Positions 1 to 8,234 of a stretch of DNA of 31,440 nucleotides are shown in pieces. The position numbers and the translations under genes are program-made. Position 1 is the first letter of the stretch. Each line of letters starts with the position of its first letter. The stretch is taken from positions 1 through 31,440 of the forward strand of contig JAUVBI010000006.1 of assembly GCA_030591305.1 (NCBI GenBank), read 5' to 3'. The notes below the pieces were generated by a model. It had not been told where the DNA came from and made no database searches. It worked only from the letters and a program-made list of their open reading frames with translations. The stretch is from Pseudomonadota bacterium. Lineage in GTDB: Bacteria > Pseudomonadota > Gammaproteobacteria > Pseudomonadales > Halieaceae.

Positions 1-1
1 C

Positions 2-352
2 GGCACCTACAACCCCAGCCCGTACTCCTACGTTGACTGGGTACTTGGCGAGAACACAGAATTCGGCCCGGTGTTGGCTATCGTAGGGCTGGTGCTACTA
101 ATCGCCTGGATCATCTACCTGCGCGCCACGTTTATGTCCATCGGCTGGCTGGGTGTGTCGCTGGGTGCAGCCTTGTTCGGCTGCATTATCTGGTTGTTTG
201 TAGATTTGGGCTGGCTGAGCCTGGGTTCAACCAGCCTGCTGGGCTACCTGGCATTACTGCTGCTGTCATTAATACTGGCAACCGGCATGTCGTGGTCGCA
301 TATCAGGCGACGCCTCACAGGCCAGTTTGATGTCGATGAGATGGATGATTAA
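2..352 (+). CDS. Small integral membrane protein, DUF6524-like, C-terminal part
   Basis: The reading frame is open to the left edge, so the 5' end lies outside the window; about 116 residues are visible. The first residues read GTYNPSPYSYVDWVLG, followed by three strongly hydrophobic segments and a short charged tail ending DVDEMDD. A TYNP-x-x-YSY-x-x-W start before three membrane segments matches my memory of DUF6524 inner-membrane proteins, which have no known function. The GTG at 71 lies inside the conserved part and is probably not the true start. The gene converges with the next one, and a hairpin lies between them. The name is from motif memory only; the membrane character is clear. Confidence 0.6.
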   Translation, partial: GTYNPSPYSYVDWVLGENTEFGPVLAIVGLVLLIAWIIYLRATFMSIGWLGVSLGAALFGCIIWLFVDLGWLSLGSTSLLGYLALLLLSLILATGMSWSHIRRRLTGQFDVDEMDD

Positions 353-362
353 ACGCTCTTTT

Positions 363-394
363 AAATAAAAAAGGGGTGATGTTAGCATCACCCC
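363..394 (-). terminator. Rho-independent terminator of the 417-749 gene
   Basis: A perfect 9-bp stem (373-381 with 386-394) has a 4-nt loop. On the minus strand it is followed by six T residues (complement of 367-372) and further AT-rich sequence. It sits 23 nt beyond the stop of the minus-strand gene. On the plus strand no T run follows, so it serves mainly the minus direction, although it may also slow transcription coming from the upstream membrane gene. Confidence 0.85.
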
Positions 395-416
395 AACACT
401 GTGGACCGCAGTTTAT

Positions 417-749
417 TTAGTCGGTAAGAGATACCTTGTCGCTATCGTCGTAGAGAGGCGAAACCACGGCAACGCCTTCTTTGTCGACCATATTGGTCAT
501 GCCTTCGTTGTCTATCCAGCAGGTTACCATACGGCTCTCACTGCCAAAGGGAATCGTCTTGATGCGCATATGTGCGCCACCGCGACTGCGCCTGATGGAC
601 TTAAGTTTCATGGTGGTATTGTCGCCGAACACCTTTCTCAGCTCTGATTTGCACTGGGCGAGGTTCTCGCGGTCGTGGGTACCGGCCATGGCGGGCAATG
701 CTGCGGAGGCCAAAACCATGCTTACTGCAAACGAGGTGAATGTTTTCAT
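417..749 (-). CDS. Small exported protein of unknown function
   Basis: I do not recognise this protein. From the chosen ATG it has 110 residues. It starts MKTFTSFAVSMVLASAALPAMAG, a clear Sec signal peptide with an AMA-G cleavage site, leaving a mature protein of about 87 residues. Two cysteines (in AQCKSE and VTCWID) could form one disulfide in the periplasm. The middle is basic (KLKSIRRSRGG) and the C-terminus acidic. An ATG three codons upstream (758) is possible, but AAGGA lies directly against it, whereas it is well spaced from the ATG at 749. The gene is monocistronic, with its own terminator. Confidence 0.75.
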   Translation of the reverse strand: MKTFTSFAVSMVLASAALPAMAGTHDRENLAQCKSELRKVFGDNTTMKLKSIRRSRGGAHMRIKTIPFGSESRMVTCWIDNEGMTNMVDKEGVAVVSPLYDDSDKVSLTD

Positions 750-863
750 TTCCGTCATTCCTTGTTAGTTGACAAAAACTATACTACCCCTACCCAATTA
801 TGTTGGAAATACCCAAACTTGCTATGGTTAATTGCAAAAACGGGCACCCCTCCACTCCCTGCC

Positions 864-1754
864 TCAGCTATTCGGCCGCGTATCCAGTTGGTAGCGAATT
901 TTGGCGAACTCCTCGGCAATAATCTCCCGCAGCACACGCAATCTGGCGCTGAGACGAAGGTCTTTATGGGTCACCACCCACATGTCGGAATGATGAATAA
1001 TGGAGGCTCCCGGAACACGAACAATGTCCTCCTGGTCATACACGGAGAAGCATGGCATCAAAGCCATGCCCATTTTGCAATTAAGCGCCTCAACCTGGAG
1101 GTTGAGTGAGTCAATAGAGTGCCGTACGGGCAAGTCGGGATAATCGGTATCGGCCAGCCACTTTTCTTCCTGGCCCAAAGGAGTTCTGCCTATCCAGTTG
1201 AGATGGGAGACATCTTCGGGCTTATCGGGATTTAGAAGGTCTTTGTGCACATAGGTGGAGGCGGTAATCGGCGCCATATTTCGGCCGATAAGGTGCTCCG
1301 GTGGCATGACATTGGCGGACATCACGCGGATGGCAACATCAGCCTCCCTGCGACTCAGGTCCAGTGCCTCCGTGCTAGGCAGTAATTCCAGTTCAATACC
1401 AGGGTATTGCTCAGAAAATTCGGCCAGGCGCTTAACCAGGAATGCCGCGGCCTGCACGTCTGGCAGAGTGAGGCGAATATTGCCTTCCAACTGCTGGTCG
1501 CCACCGGAAATTTTTCGCTCTGCCGCCATAATAAGCTCTTCCACGTGCTCGGCGGTGGGCAGCAACTCTTCGGCACTGGCGGTCATTTTATAGCCATCAG
1601 GCGTTCTGTCGAACAGGTGGGTGTTGAGGTTGCGCTCCATTTCGTCCAGGCGACGGGTCACCGTGGAATTGCTGACGTGCAAGTCTTTGGCCGCTGCACG
1701 GGCCGAGCCTTTTCGACTCAGTGCCAACAGCACTTTCATATCGTCCCAGTCCAC
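864..1754 (-). CDS. LysR-family transcriptional regulator
   Basis: This is a 296-residue protein with the usual LysR layout. A winged helix-turn-helix fills about residues 1-60 (SARAAAKDLHVSNSTVTRRL then LFDRTPDGY), followed by a linker helix and a two-lobed periplasmic-binding-protein-like effector domain (about 90-290, with EADVAIRV). The start is GTG at 1754, preceded by AGAGG at 8 nt spacing. The gene lies 60 nt downstream of the DHH phosphoesterase gene and points the same way, so it may be co-transcribed. No divergently oriented target gene is next to it, so its regulon and ligand cannot be inferred. Confidence 0.9.
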   Translation of the reverse strand: MDWDDMKVLLALSRKGSARAAAKDLHVSNSTVTRRLDEMERNLNTHLFDRTPDGYKMTASAEELLPTAEHVEELIMAAERKISGGDQQLEGNIRLTLPDVQAAAFLVKRLAEFSEQYPGIELELLPSTEALDLSRREADVAIRVMSANVMPPEHLIGRNMAPITASTYVHKDLLNPDKPEDVSHLNWIGRTPLGQEEKWLADTDYPDLPVRHSIDSLNLQVEALNCKMGMALMPCFSVYDQEDIVRVPGASIIHHSDMWVVTHKDLRLSARLRVLREIIAEEFAKIRYQLDTRPNS

Positions 1755-1814
1755 TTCATCTACCTCTTTTGTGTGTAGCCACTCGCGTAAATAGTATTCA
1801 TACGGGTCTGCAAA

Positions 1815-2777
1815 TTATTGCCGATAAAACCCGGCAAAGGTATCGATAAACTTATTTAGCTGCTCTGCCGGCAGATCATTGATACCCGCCGCAGCCTTGC
1901 GCCCGCCACCGGTGGGAAATTTCATGCACAATTCATCGGCACCGGTCTTGTTGTTTAGCGGGGCGCGCACACTCACCAGGTAGCCGCCATTCGCTTTCTC
2001 GGTTAATACCGCGTGAGCACAATTGGGGTTGGCGTTGGCCAGGTCATTGCTATACACGCCGCTCACCCGTCTGGCCCAGGGCTCATTGGGTAGCATATAG
2101 ACCGCCGTGGCTGCATCCTTATACTGCGCTGCCAAAGCAGAGGCCGCCGCCATATCTTGTCGGTAACCGGTTTCCAGGGTCTGAAAATGTGCACGGCCAT
2201 CATCGATAAAATCCAGGGGGCCTGCATAGGGGCTTATCAAGCGATACAGGTCTGCTGGTTTAAAGTGCAAATCGTCCAGGTTTGAACCATAGCCGTTATA
2301 GTTCATATAAACGCCCAGATTTTCCAACAGCGCCAGCTTTTCCTCATCCAGCGCCAATGGCCTGGCTATTGCCTGCGCACTGTTTTTTAGATTGTCACCG
2401 AAAGCTCCCACCACCGCCCAACCCAGATAGGCACCATTCAAATGCTTGTTGATTAACAGGCTGGTGCACATATCGGGCGCGGGGTTAATTAGTGTCTGTA
2501 AGTTCGCATGTTCGGGAATATCCCCGGCGAAGTGATGGTCGCAGTAAAACACCTGTGCTCCGCTCGCCAAAGCGCTCTGCAGGCCCTGCCTGTTTTTATC
2601 CAGTGAAACGTCGAGCACGGTAACCAGCGAGCCGGGCTTGGCGTTCACTTTTTCGAGAAGGTTTATATCACGTTTTACACCGGTGATAAGCTGCGCATCG
2701 CGGGGCTGGGCGTGGCGCAGTTGAGTCAGCGCGCACAGGCCATCGGCGTCACCATTGAAGACATCATAGTTTGTCAA
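1815..2777 (-). CDS. DHH-family phosphoesterase
   Basis: The 320-residue protein has the metal-binding motifs of the DHH superfamily: NGDADG near the N-terminus (motif I), VLDVS (motif II), and YCDHHFAG (the DHH motif) at about residue 80. The C-terminal DHHA1 glycine motif reads FPTGGGRKAAAG at about residue 290. In NrnA-type enzymes that motif is usually GGGH, so the histidine is replaced by arginine here. Family members cleave short oligonucleotides, cyclic dinucleotides or pyrophosphate; the substrate of this one is unknown. The start is TTG at 2777 with AGGA 8 nt upstream. It follows the wbpM-like gene by 52 nt and may be the tail of that operon. Confidence 0.8.
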   Translation of the reverse strand: MTNYDVFNGDADGLCALTQLRHAQPRDAQLITGVKRDINLLEKVNAKPGSLVTVLDVSLDKNRQGLQSALASGAQVFYCDHHFAGDIPEHANLQTLINPAPDMCTSLLINKHLNGAYLGWAVVGAFGDNLKNSAQAIARPLALDEEKLALLENLGVYMNYNGYGSNLDDLHFKPADLYRLISPYAGPLDFIDDGRAHFQTLETGYRQDMAAASALAAQYKDAATAVYMLPNEPWARRVSGVYSNDLANANPNCAHAVLTEKANGGYLVSVRAPLNNKTGADELCMKFPTGGGRKAAAGINDLPAEQLNKFIDTFAGFYRQ

Positions 2778-2829
2778 AATAGGTTCCTGAAGTTCTGTAC
2801 GTAATGGGGCTTACCGTGGGTGGCATTTG

Positions 2830-4878
2830 CTACGCTTTGTCGGGAAAGAGTTCCTGCACATTGGACGTGCTTACAATAGGCGAAAATAGTGCCACGTCTG
2901 CGGGCTTACCAATTTTACCCTGCTTCTTCCACACATGGTCATAACGCACCTGGTGGTCACCAAAGCCACTGACGGCGGCGTTCAGTACGGAAGTAATATT
3001 GGCACAATCTATCTGGTCGCAGTATTTCAACAGGTCCATCAGGTGAAGATGCATTTGCTCGTAGGGAAGACACTCCTCCTCAGCCCGCATAATCATGGGG
3101 TGACCGGTGCCCTCCACATTGGTGCCCAACAATAATTCCTCGTGCAGCTTCTCTCCGGGGCGCAGGCCGGTGAACTGAATTTCTATGTGCTCACCGATGT
3201 GGGTATCGTGATCCATTTCATAACCGCTGAGGCGGATCATGCGCCGGGCAAGATCGACAATGCGAACCGGCTCACCCATATTCAACACAAAAACATCACC
3301 GCCCGTACCCATAGCACTGGCCTGCAACACCAACTGGGCAGCCTCGGCAATACTCATAAAGTAACGTGAGACATCGGGGTGGGTAACCGTTACCGGGCCA
3401 CCGGTATTAATTTGCTCGCGAAACAGGGGCACCACTGAACCGGAAGAGCCCAGCACGTTACCAAAGCGGACCATGCAAAAACGGGTGGCACTTTTCTGTT
3501 GCGCCATACCCTGTAATATCATCTCGGCAAAGCGCTTGGAAGCGCCCATGATATTGGTGGGACGCACCGCCTTGTCCGTGGAAACCAGCACAAATGTCTC
3601 GACATTGGCTTTTCTGGCCGCCTCGGCGGCATACCAGGTACCAAAGACATTATTAGCTACGCCCTCGGCGACGTTATATTCCACCATGGGGACGTGCTTA
3701 TAGGCCGCCGCGTGATATACCGTCTGTACTGCAAAAGCTTTATACACACTTTCCAGGCGCCGCTGGTCCTGCACCGAACCCAGCAAGGCAATAATCTCAA
3801 TAGAAATATCCAAGACCTTGGCAAGGTCTTTTAACTCGCGCTCGATGTTATAGAGCACGTATTCCGAGCTGTCCAGCAACAACAATTCCTGTGGCCTGGA
3901 GCGCAATATTTGCCGACACAATTCAGAGCCGATGGAACCACCAGCGCCGGTCACCATAACGACTTTATCGGTGATGCAACGGTCCATTAACTCGGGGTGA
4001 GGCGGCACCGGGTCCCTGCCCAACAATTCATCCAGCTCAATATCCTGGATTTGGTTGACACTGGCCAACCCGGACACCAATTCATTAATTTTGGGGACGG
4101 TGCGTACATAGACCGGCAAGCCCACCAGGGAGTTGATGATCTCTTTGCGCCGTTCCGGGAGTGCCGAAGGGATGGCCAGCAATATCTGGGTGATGTCGTG
4201 CTCCAGGATAAGCCGCCCGATATCCAGTGCCCTGGCGACTTGCAAGCCGTTGATAACCGAGTGCTGCAAGCTGGGGTCGTCATCCACAAAAACCACGGCG
4301 CGATACTGGTCACCGTGGTGTAGTGCCGTCAGCAATTGCCGGCCAGATTCTCCCGCACCGTAGATAATAACTTTCTCTGACATAGACCGCAGCTTGGCCT
4401 GATAATAGGCGCGCACCGCGAGGCGTGTGCCGCCAATTAATAGCAGCGAGATAGCCCAGTAGTAAAAAGGCGTGGAGTGCGGAACTTCCGCCTGGGCGAA
4501 GAAGATAAAGGCCCCAAAAAGAAGCGTGGAGTAGCTCACGGCGGTGATTACCGCCCATATTGCCTGCTGCCCCATAAAGCGGATAACCGCGCGATACAAA
4601 CCCAGACGCAGAAAGATAATGGCGCTGAATAAAACCGTAAAGATGGCGCACAACATTTCGACGGTGCCAAGATGAAAATTGCTATCGCCTATACGCAGTG
4701 CAACGGCGGCCCACATAGCGCCAGTAACAAAAACCATGTCCATGAGCAGCAGAAAAGTCTGCTTGATATTGCGGGGGAGTTCAATCAACTTTTCCAAAGC
4801 ATCGCGCAGGCTGCCGACAATAACAGCAATCAGCAATATGGCGTATGTAGCGATGCGTTTCAGCAAGACCTCTCCCAC
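2830..4878 (-). CDS. wbpM: WbpM/FlaA1-type nucleotide-sugar 4,6-dehydratase, membrane-bound
   Basis: This 682-residue protein resembles WbpM/PglF enzymes (about 600-670 residues), which make UDP-4-keto-6-deoxy sugars for O-antigen or glycan synthesis. About four hydrophobic segments occupy the first 155 residues. A first nucleotide-binding fold follows (IIYGAGESGRQ, about 171), then the catalytic extended-SDR domain (MVTGAGGSIGSELC, about 308). The active-site stretch STDKAVRPTNIMGASKR (about 433-449) has methionine where most SDRs have tyrosine, the known Ser-Met-Lys triad of this family. The start is uncertain: GTG at 4878 is used here, but TTG codons farther in are possible, and residues 1-25 look like an extra hydrophobic stretch. 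Confidence 0.88.
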   Translation of the reverse strand: MGEVLLKRIATYAILLIAVIVGSLRDALEKLIELPRNIKQTFLLLMDMVFVTGAMWAAVALRIGDSNFHLGTVEMLCAIFTVLFSAIIFLRLGLYRAVIRFMGQQAIWAVITAVSYSTLLFGAFIFFAQAEVPHSTPFYYWAISLLLIGGTRLAVRAYYQAKLRSMSEKVIIYGAGESGRQLLTALHHGDQYRAVVFVDDDPSLQHSVINGLQVARALDIGRLILEHDITQILLAIPSALPERRKEIINSLVGLPVYVRTVPKINELVSGLASVNQIQDIELDELLGRDPVPPHPELMDRCITDKVVMVTGAGGSIGSELCRQILRSRPQELLLLDSSEYVLYNIERELKDLAKVLDISIEIIALLGSVQDQRRLESVYKAFAVQTVYHAAAYKHVPMVEYNVAEGVANNVFGTWYAAEAARKANVETFVLVSTDKAVRPTNIMGASKRFAEMILQGMAQQKSATRFCMVRFGNVLGSSGSVVPLFREQINTGGPVTVTHPDVSRYFMSIAEAAQLVLQASAMGTGGDVFVLNMGEPVRIVDLARRMIRLSGYEMDHDTHIGEHIEIQFTGLRPGEKLHEELLLGTNVEGTGHPMIMRAEEECLPYEQMHLHLMDLLKYCDQIDCANITSVLNAAVSGFGDHQVRYDHVWKKQGKIGKPADVALFSPIVSTSNVQELFPDKA

Positions 4879-4920
4879 CCCTGAAGATACAACAGAAAAC
4901 GATGACCAGAATTTTCAATA

Positions 4921-5910
4921 CTACTCCAAATTGTGTATTTTGGCCATGCCCAGAAGCAGAGGAAAATATGCCAAAGTTACAAAAATAGGGATGTACTGTG
5001 GCCACAGGGCAGTACCCCAGGCCAGGGGAAACAACCACAACACGTTGATGGCAATCAGTAAAACAACCACCAGCTGGTGCGAACCCCAGTGCCGTGAAAG
5101 GCGCTGATAGGCGTGGCTGCGGTGAGCCTGGGTGAACTTCTGGCCGCTTATGACGCGCCAACAGAGAGTCCAACTGGCATCGGTGATAAACACGGCCAAC
5201 AGCACAAACCAACAAAAAAATGGAAGGTAACCCTGGGTGGCACCCAGCACGGCCAGGGCCGCGAGCAAAAAACCGGTGGAAATACTGCCCGCATCCCCCA
5301 TAAACAATCGTGCACCCGGCCAGTTCCACAACAAAAACCCGAGGTGACTAAACCCCAATAAAAGGCAGAACACAGAATAACCGGACTCACCGCCTTTATC
5401 CCAGGCCAGCACAGCCACTGCACAGCAGGCGAGAAAGCACTGGGTAGCCGCCAGGCCATCCACTCCATCCATAAAGTTATACAGGTTCAGCGCCCACAAT
5501 ATAACGAATGCTGTACAAAATATGAGCAGTAAACCCGACGCTGCGCCATCGGTGCGCAACAACGCAGCTGCGACCAGAACACTGCACAATCCATAGGCAA
5601 AAAACCGCGGGCGCGCCGACAATGTCCAGTTGTCATCCACCAGCCCCAGCAGGGTCAGAAACAACGCTCCCTGCAAGGCTGCACTGTACTGGGAAGACCA
5701 GAATACGGAGAGCCCGAATACCAGCACTACACCGAAGAAAAATGCCAGCATCAATGGCAGGCCGCCACCTCTGGGCGTGGGGTGCTGGTGAGAACTGCGC
5801 TCGTTGGGCACATCCATGATTTGCCAACGTCGGGCCAATCGCAGATAAACACCGCACAACACTACCGAGCACAGAAATGTGAGCATAATCGATAGTGTAG
5901 CTGCACTCAC
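4921..5910 (-). CDS. wbpL: Undecaprenyl-phosphate glycosyl-1-phosphate transferase (WbpL/WecA type)
   Basis: This polytopic membrane enzyme (329 residues, about ten hydrophobic segments) belongs to the MraY/WecA superfamily, which moves a sugar-1-phosphate from a UDP-sugar to undecaprenyl phosphate and starts O-antigen assembly on the inner membrane. Seen motifs are DVPNERSSHQHPTPRGGG after the first helix, NFMDGVDGLAATQ with the catalytic aspartates in the middle, LFMGDAGSISTGF, and the C-terminal cytoplasmic HRSHAYQRL loop. GTG at 5910 overlaps the epimerase stop (GTGA) and has GGAGG 8 nt upstream. The order epimerase-wbpL-wbpM equals wbpV-wbpL-wbpM of Pseudomonas O-antigen loci. The exact sugar cannot be read from the sequence. 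Confidence 0.88.
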   Translation of the reverse strand: MSAATLSIMLTFLCSVVLCGVYLRLARRWQIMDVPNERSSHQHPTPRGGGLPLMLAFFFGVVLVFGLSVFWSSQYSAALQGALFLTLLGLVDDNWTLSARPRFFAYGLCSVLVAAALLRTDGAASGLLLIFCTAFVILWALNLYNFMDGVDGLAATQCFLACCAVAVLAWDKGGESGYSVFCLLLGFSHLGFLLWNWPGARLFMGDAGSISTGFLLAALAVLGATQGYLPFFCWFVLLAVFITDASWTLCWRVISGQKFTQAHRSHAYQRLSRHWGSHQLVVVLLIAINVLWLFPLAWGTALWPQYIPIFVTLAYFPLLLGMAKIHNLE

Positions 5911-6851
5911 TGGGAGCCCTCCTCTGGCACAGCCATTATCTCAGGCGCGACATCCGCCAACTCAAACTGCGGCTGCCAGGACAGATCCCTCATGATAGCG
6001 GTGCTGCTGTAAAGCTCCGTTCCGAACAATTTATTGAATCTTGAGTCGCTACCTCGATCGCGCATGCCATCGGCCAAATAAGCACCAATTTTCCAAATCC
6101 AAAGTGGCAGGTAACTGCTACCCGCAGCCCTGCCTGACGCCGCTCGCATCAAATCATAGATCCGTCTGGCAGAGTAGCTGTGGCCATCACACACAATCCA
6201 CAGATTAATTCCAGGGGGTGGCTCAATGGCAATCTGCAACATAACCCCGGCCAAATCCTGTACCGCTATCATCGAGCGCCCGCCCAACTCCGGAGGACGT
6301 GGAATGCCCCCACGTACAGCGCGTCGCATTGACTGCAAATTACCCTTTACCCCGGCACCGTACACCAGGGTCGGCCGCAATATAACAATAGACATCTCAC
6401 TGTTGAAAAATTCAGATTGTAAATCCCGTTCCGCCGCCAGTTTGGACAGACCGTAGGTATTGGTCGGCAGCGTACAGTCCCCCTCGGTACGCACTGCGTC
6501 ATCATCGGGCGCACCCATTGCCTTCACACTGCTCAGATAGATAAAGCACTTTACTCCCGCAACAGCTGATGCCTTTGCCAGAGCGAGAGTGGCCAGGTGA
6601 TTAACTTGTATATGGGCACTGGGTTGCGCGCTCTGGTGAGCAATGCCCGCCAGATGAAAGACAACATCTACCCCCCGCAGTAATTGGGGATCTATTTCCC
6701 GTGAGCTAAAATCAACAGAAGTAGTAGCGGTGCCGTCAGGCAGCGAAGCACCGCCGCGACTTAGCGCAGTGTATGACACATTATTATTTGTCAGTTGACG
6801 ACATAATTCGCGACCGATAAAACCGGTCGCTCCGCTAACGAGGTATTTCAC
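5907..6851 (-). CDS. NAD-dependent nucleotide-sugar epimerase/reductase (WbpV-like)
   Basis: This extended short-chain dehydrogenase has 314 residues from the chosen start. It begins VKYLVSGATGFIGRELCRQL, a Rossmann glycine motif at the very N-terminus. VVFHLAGIAHQ follows, then SSVKAMG with the catalytic serine, and TYGLSKLAAE with the Tyr-x-x-x-Lys pair. Family members are UDP-hexose 4-epimerases or 4-reductases acting before or beside the WbpL step. The frame runs open to an ATG at 6998, but that stretch crosses the comEA terminator and gives non-conserved residues, so GTG at 6851 is preferred although its ribosome binding site is weak. It overlaps the next gene by 4 nt. Confidence 0.82.
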   Translation of the reverse strand: MKYLVSGATGFIGRELCRQLTNNNVSYTALSRGGASLPDGTATTSVDFSSREIDPQLLRGVDVVFHLAGIAHQSAQPSAHIQVNHLATLALAKASAVAGVKCFIYLSSVKAMGAPDDDAVRTEGDCTLPTNTYGLSKLAAERDLQSEFFNSEMSIVILRPTLVYGAGVKGNLQSMRRAVRGGIPRPPELGGRSMIAVQDLAGVMLQIAIEPPPGINLWIVCDGHSYSARRIYDLMRAASGRAAGSSYLPLWIWKIGAYLADGMRDRGSDSRFNKLFGTELYSSTAIMRDLSWQPQFELADVAPEIMAVPEEGSQ

Positions 6852-6972
6852 GTGGTAACCACAGCAGTTGCGTTTGTTATTGACGTTTACCGGCGCTAAC
6901 CCTAAGTTTTTACCCGGCTTTGTGCAAGCTTTAGCTGCAGTACTATTGTCAAAGATTTTTGTAACGTGACAT

Positions 6973-6995
6973 AAAAAAGGGGCCTGAGCCCCTTT
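6973..6995 (-). terminator. Rho-independent terminator of comEA
   Basis: A GC-rich stem of five pairs (6979-6983 with 6988-6992), extended by A-T pairs, closes a 4-nt loop. Minus-strand transcription then reads six T residues (complement of 6973-6978). It lies about 20 nt past the comEA stop and separates comEA from the O-antigen type operon. Confidence 0.88.
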
Positions 6996-7016
6996 CATGA
7001 TACGGATGTTGCGGTC

Positions 7017-7361
7017 TTATTCCAGTGTTAATACATTCCGATTTTTTTCCACCGTGGATTGACCCACGCCCTTCACTTCGATTAATTCATCGACAGAGGC
7101 AAATGGTCCGTAGGTTTCTCGATACTTTACAATTTCAGCGGCTTTGCTGGGCCCAATCCCCTTTAAACCCGCGGCCAGGGATTGGGCGTCGGCCGCATTG
7201 ATATTGACCGTCATTTGCTGTGTCGCCGCGGCATCTCCTTGTGCATAGGCTGACGTACTCAGTGCAATGGGGCTCAGCCCCAGGATTAGAAGAAGAAATA
7301 TCGCCCCCTTGATAAGCGGTGCGGTTTGATTGTAGAACTGCGATAGTTGCGAAATATTCAT
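7017..7361 (-). CDS. comEA: ComEA-family helix-hairpin-helix DNA-binding protein, exported
   Basis: The mature part carries tandem helix-hairpin-helix motifs, typical of ComEA, the periplasmic DNA receptor for uptake: VNINAADAQSLAAGLKGIGP, then KAAEIVKYRETYGPF and DELIEVKGVGQSTVEKNR. From the chosen ATG the protein has 114 residues. Its N-terminus has a hydrophobic segment ending ALSTSAYAQG, a signal peptide or anchor. TGGAGAT lies 8 nt before this ATG; a longer frame from 7448 lacks such support. A comEA gene beside wbpM is also seen in Pseudomonas. Short gammaproteobacterial ComEA forms need not prove natural competence. Confidence 0.88.
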   Translation of the reverse strand: MNISQLSQFYNQTAPLIKGAIFLLLILGLSPIALSTSAYAQGDAAATQQMTVNINAADAQSLAAGLKGIGPSKAAEIVKYRETYGPFASVDELIEVKGVGQSTVEKNRNVLTLE

Positions 7362-7500
7362 GTTGTTATCTCCATATATTGATGTTGCGTCCGTGCAAAC
7401 ATCCGTATCGGAAATAAGTCTAGCAGTGAATATTGTGCTGCTGTGCAATGTGCTTGAATTTGACTAAATATGGGGGAAAGTGAGTAGTGCTGTCTGGGAG

Positions 7501-7539
7501 GATAGTTTGGGGCAATAATAATTATTGCCCCAAACTATC
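7501..7539. repeat. 39-nt perfect palindrome after pyrF
   Basis: Two 19-nt arms (7501-7519 and 7521-7539) are perfect reverse complements around one central base. The palindrome begins 2 nt beyond the pyrF stop. A GGGGCAAT block in the stem makes a stable hairpin, but no T run follows on the pyrF strand. It may end or protect the pyrF mRNA. The sequence is unlike the large elements at 19822 and 30881, and there is no core in its centre. Confidence 0.85.
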
Positions 7540-7541
7540 GC

Positions 7542-8234
7542 CTAACTCCGTAACTCCCGGTGAATTCGCTCCAGTGCGTCCAGTGGCTTCTGCGCAGCGG
7601 TTATTGAACGACCAATCACCAGGTAGTCAGAACCATTGGCCATGGCCTGTGCTGGTGTAACCACCCGGCGCTGATCTCCCGCAGCATCTCCTTCCAGACG
7701 AATTCCCGGGGTCACCAGACAAAAATCTGCACCGCGTTCACGCCGCAACATCTCGGTTTCCCGGGCCGAGCAAACGACACCATCTACACCGCTACTCGCC
7801 GCCAGGGCTGCCAGTTGCGCAACCCGGATATCGGCCGTCTGGGTATAGCCGAGTTCCTGCAAGTCCTCATTGGACATACTGGTAAGAACGGTTACCGCGA
7901 TCAGTTTTGGGCGCTGCTCAAACGCTTGTAGTGCATCCACAGCGGCCTCCATCATCCGCCTGCCGCCAGAGGCATGGACGTTGACCATCCAGACACCCAG
8001 GCTTGCCGCCGCTCGCACAGCCCCGGCGACCGTGTTGGGAATGTCGTGAAACTTCAGGTCCAGGAATATGTCGAAGCCCTGGTTCTGCAATGTTTCTACC
8101 AGGGCAGGACCACAACGGGTAAACAACTCCTTGCCCACTTTCAAACGGCAAAGTTCGGGGGAGAGCTTGCTCGCCAGTTCCAGTGCCGGTGCCTCGGCGT
8201 GATAATCAAGCGCGACTATTACGGGTGATTCCAT
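7542..8234 (-). CDS. pyrF: Orotidine 5'-phosphate decarboxylase
   Basis: This 230-residue TIM-barrel enzyme converts OMP to UMP, the last step of de novo pyrimidine synthesis. The signature [13 protein letters not shown] (about residues 57-69) holds the catalytic Asp-x-Lys-x-x-Asp set. [10 protein letters not shown] at the N-terminus and [10 protein letters not shown] and YLVIGRSIT near the C-terminus are the substrate phosphate and ring contacts of the family. The ATG at 8234 lies inside the end of lapB (16-nt overlap), with AGGAAATGAAG before it, so lapA-lapB-pyrF are translated from one mRNA, as in other gammaproteobacteria. Confidence 0.97.
   Translation of the reverse strand: MESPVIVALDYHAEAPALELASKLSPELCRLKVGKELFTRCGPALVETLQNQGFDIFLDLKFHDIPNTVAGAVRAAASLGVWMVNVHASGGRRMMEAAVDALQAFEQRPKLIAVTVLTSMSNEDLQELGYTQTADIRVAQLAALAASSGVDGVVCSARETEMLRRERGADFCLVTPGIRLEGDAAGDQRRVVTPAQAMANGSDYLVIGRSITAAQKPLDALERIHRELRS

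Noticed and set aside
820..863. Terminator after the LysR gene
   Set aside because: A run of five T residues follows a GC-rich stretch on the minus strand, but no stem of useful length forms.
675..1109. Plus-strand open frame of 144 codons
   Set aside because: It runs antisense over the signal-peptide protein start and the LysR 3' end, and its product shows no domain or sensible composition.
6870..6900. Possible JUMPstart/ops element before the O-antigen type genes
   Set aside because: The GGTAAACGT stretch resembles the ops consensus in only part of its bases.
6947..6952. Perfect TTGACA on the minus strand upstream of the epimerase gene
   Set aside because: No acceptable -10 box lies 16-18 nt downstream.
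6852..6998. N-terminal extension of the epimerase to ATG 6998
   Set aside because: It would start inside the comEA terminator hairpin, and the Rossmann motif begins directly after GTG 6851.
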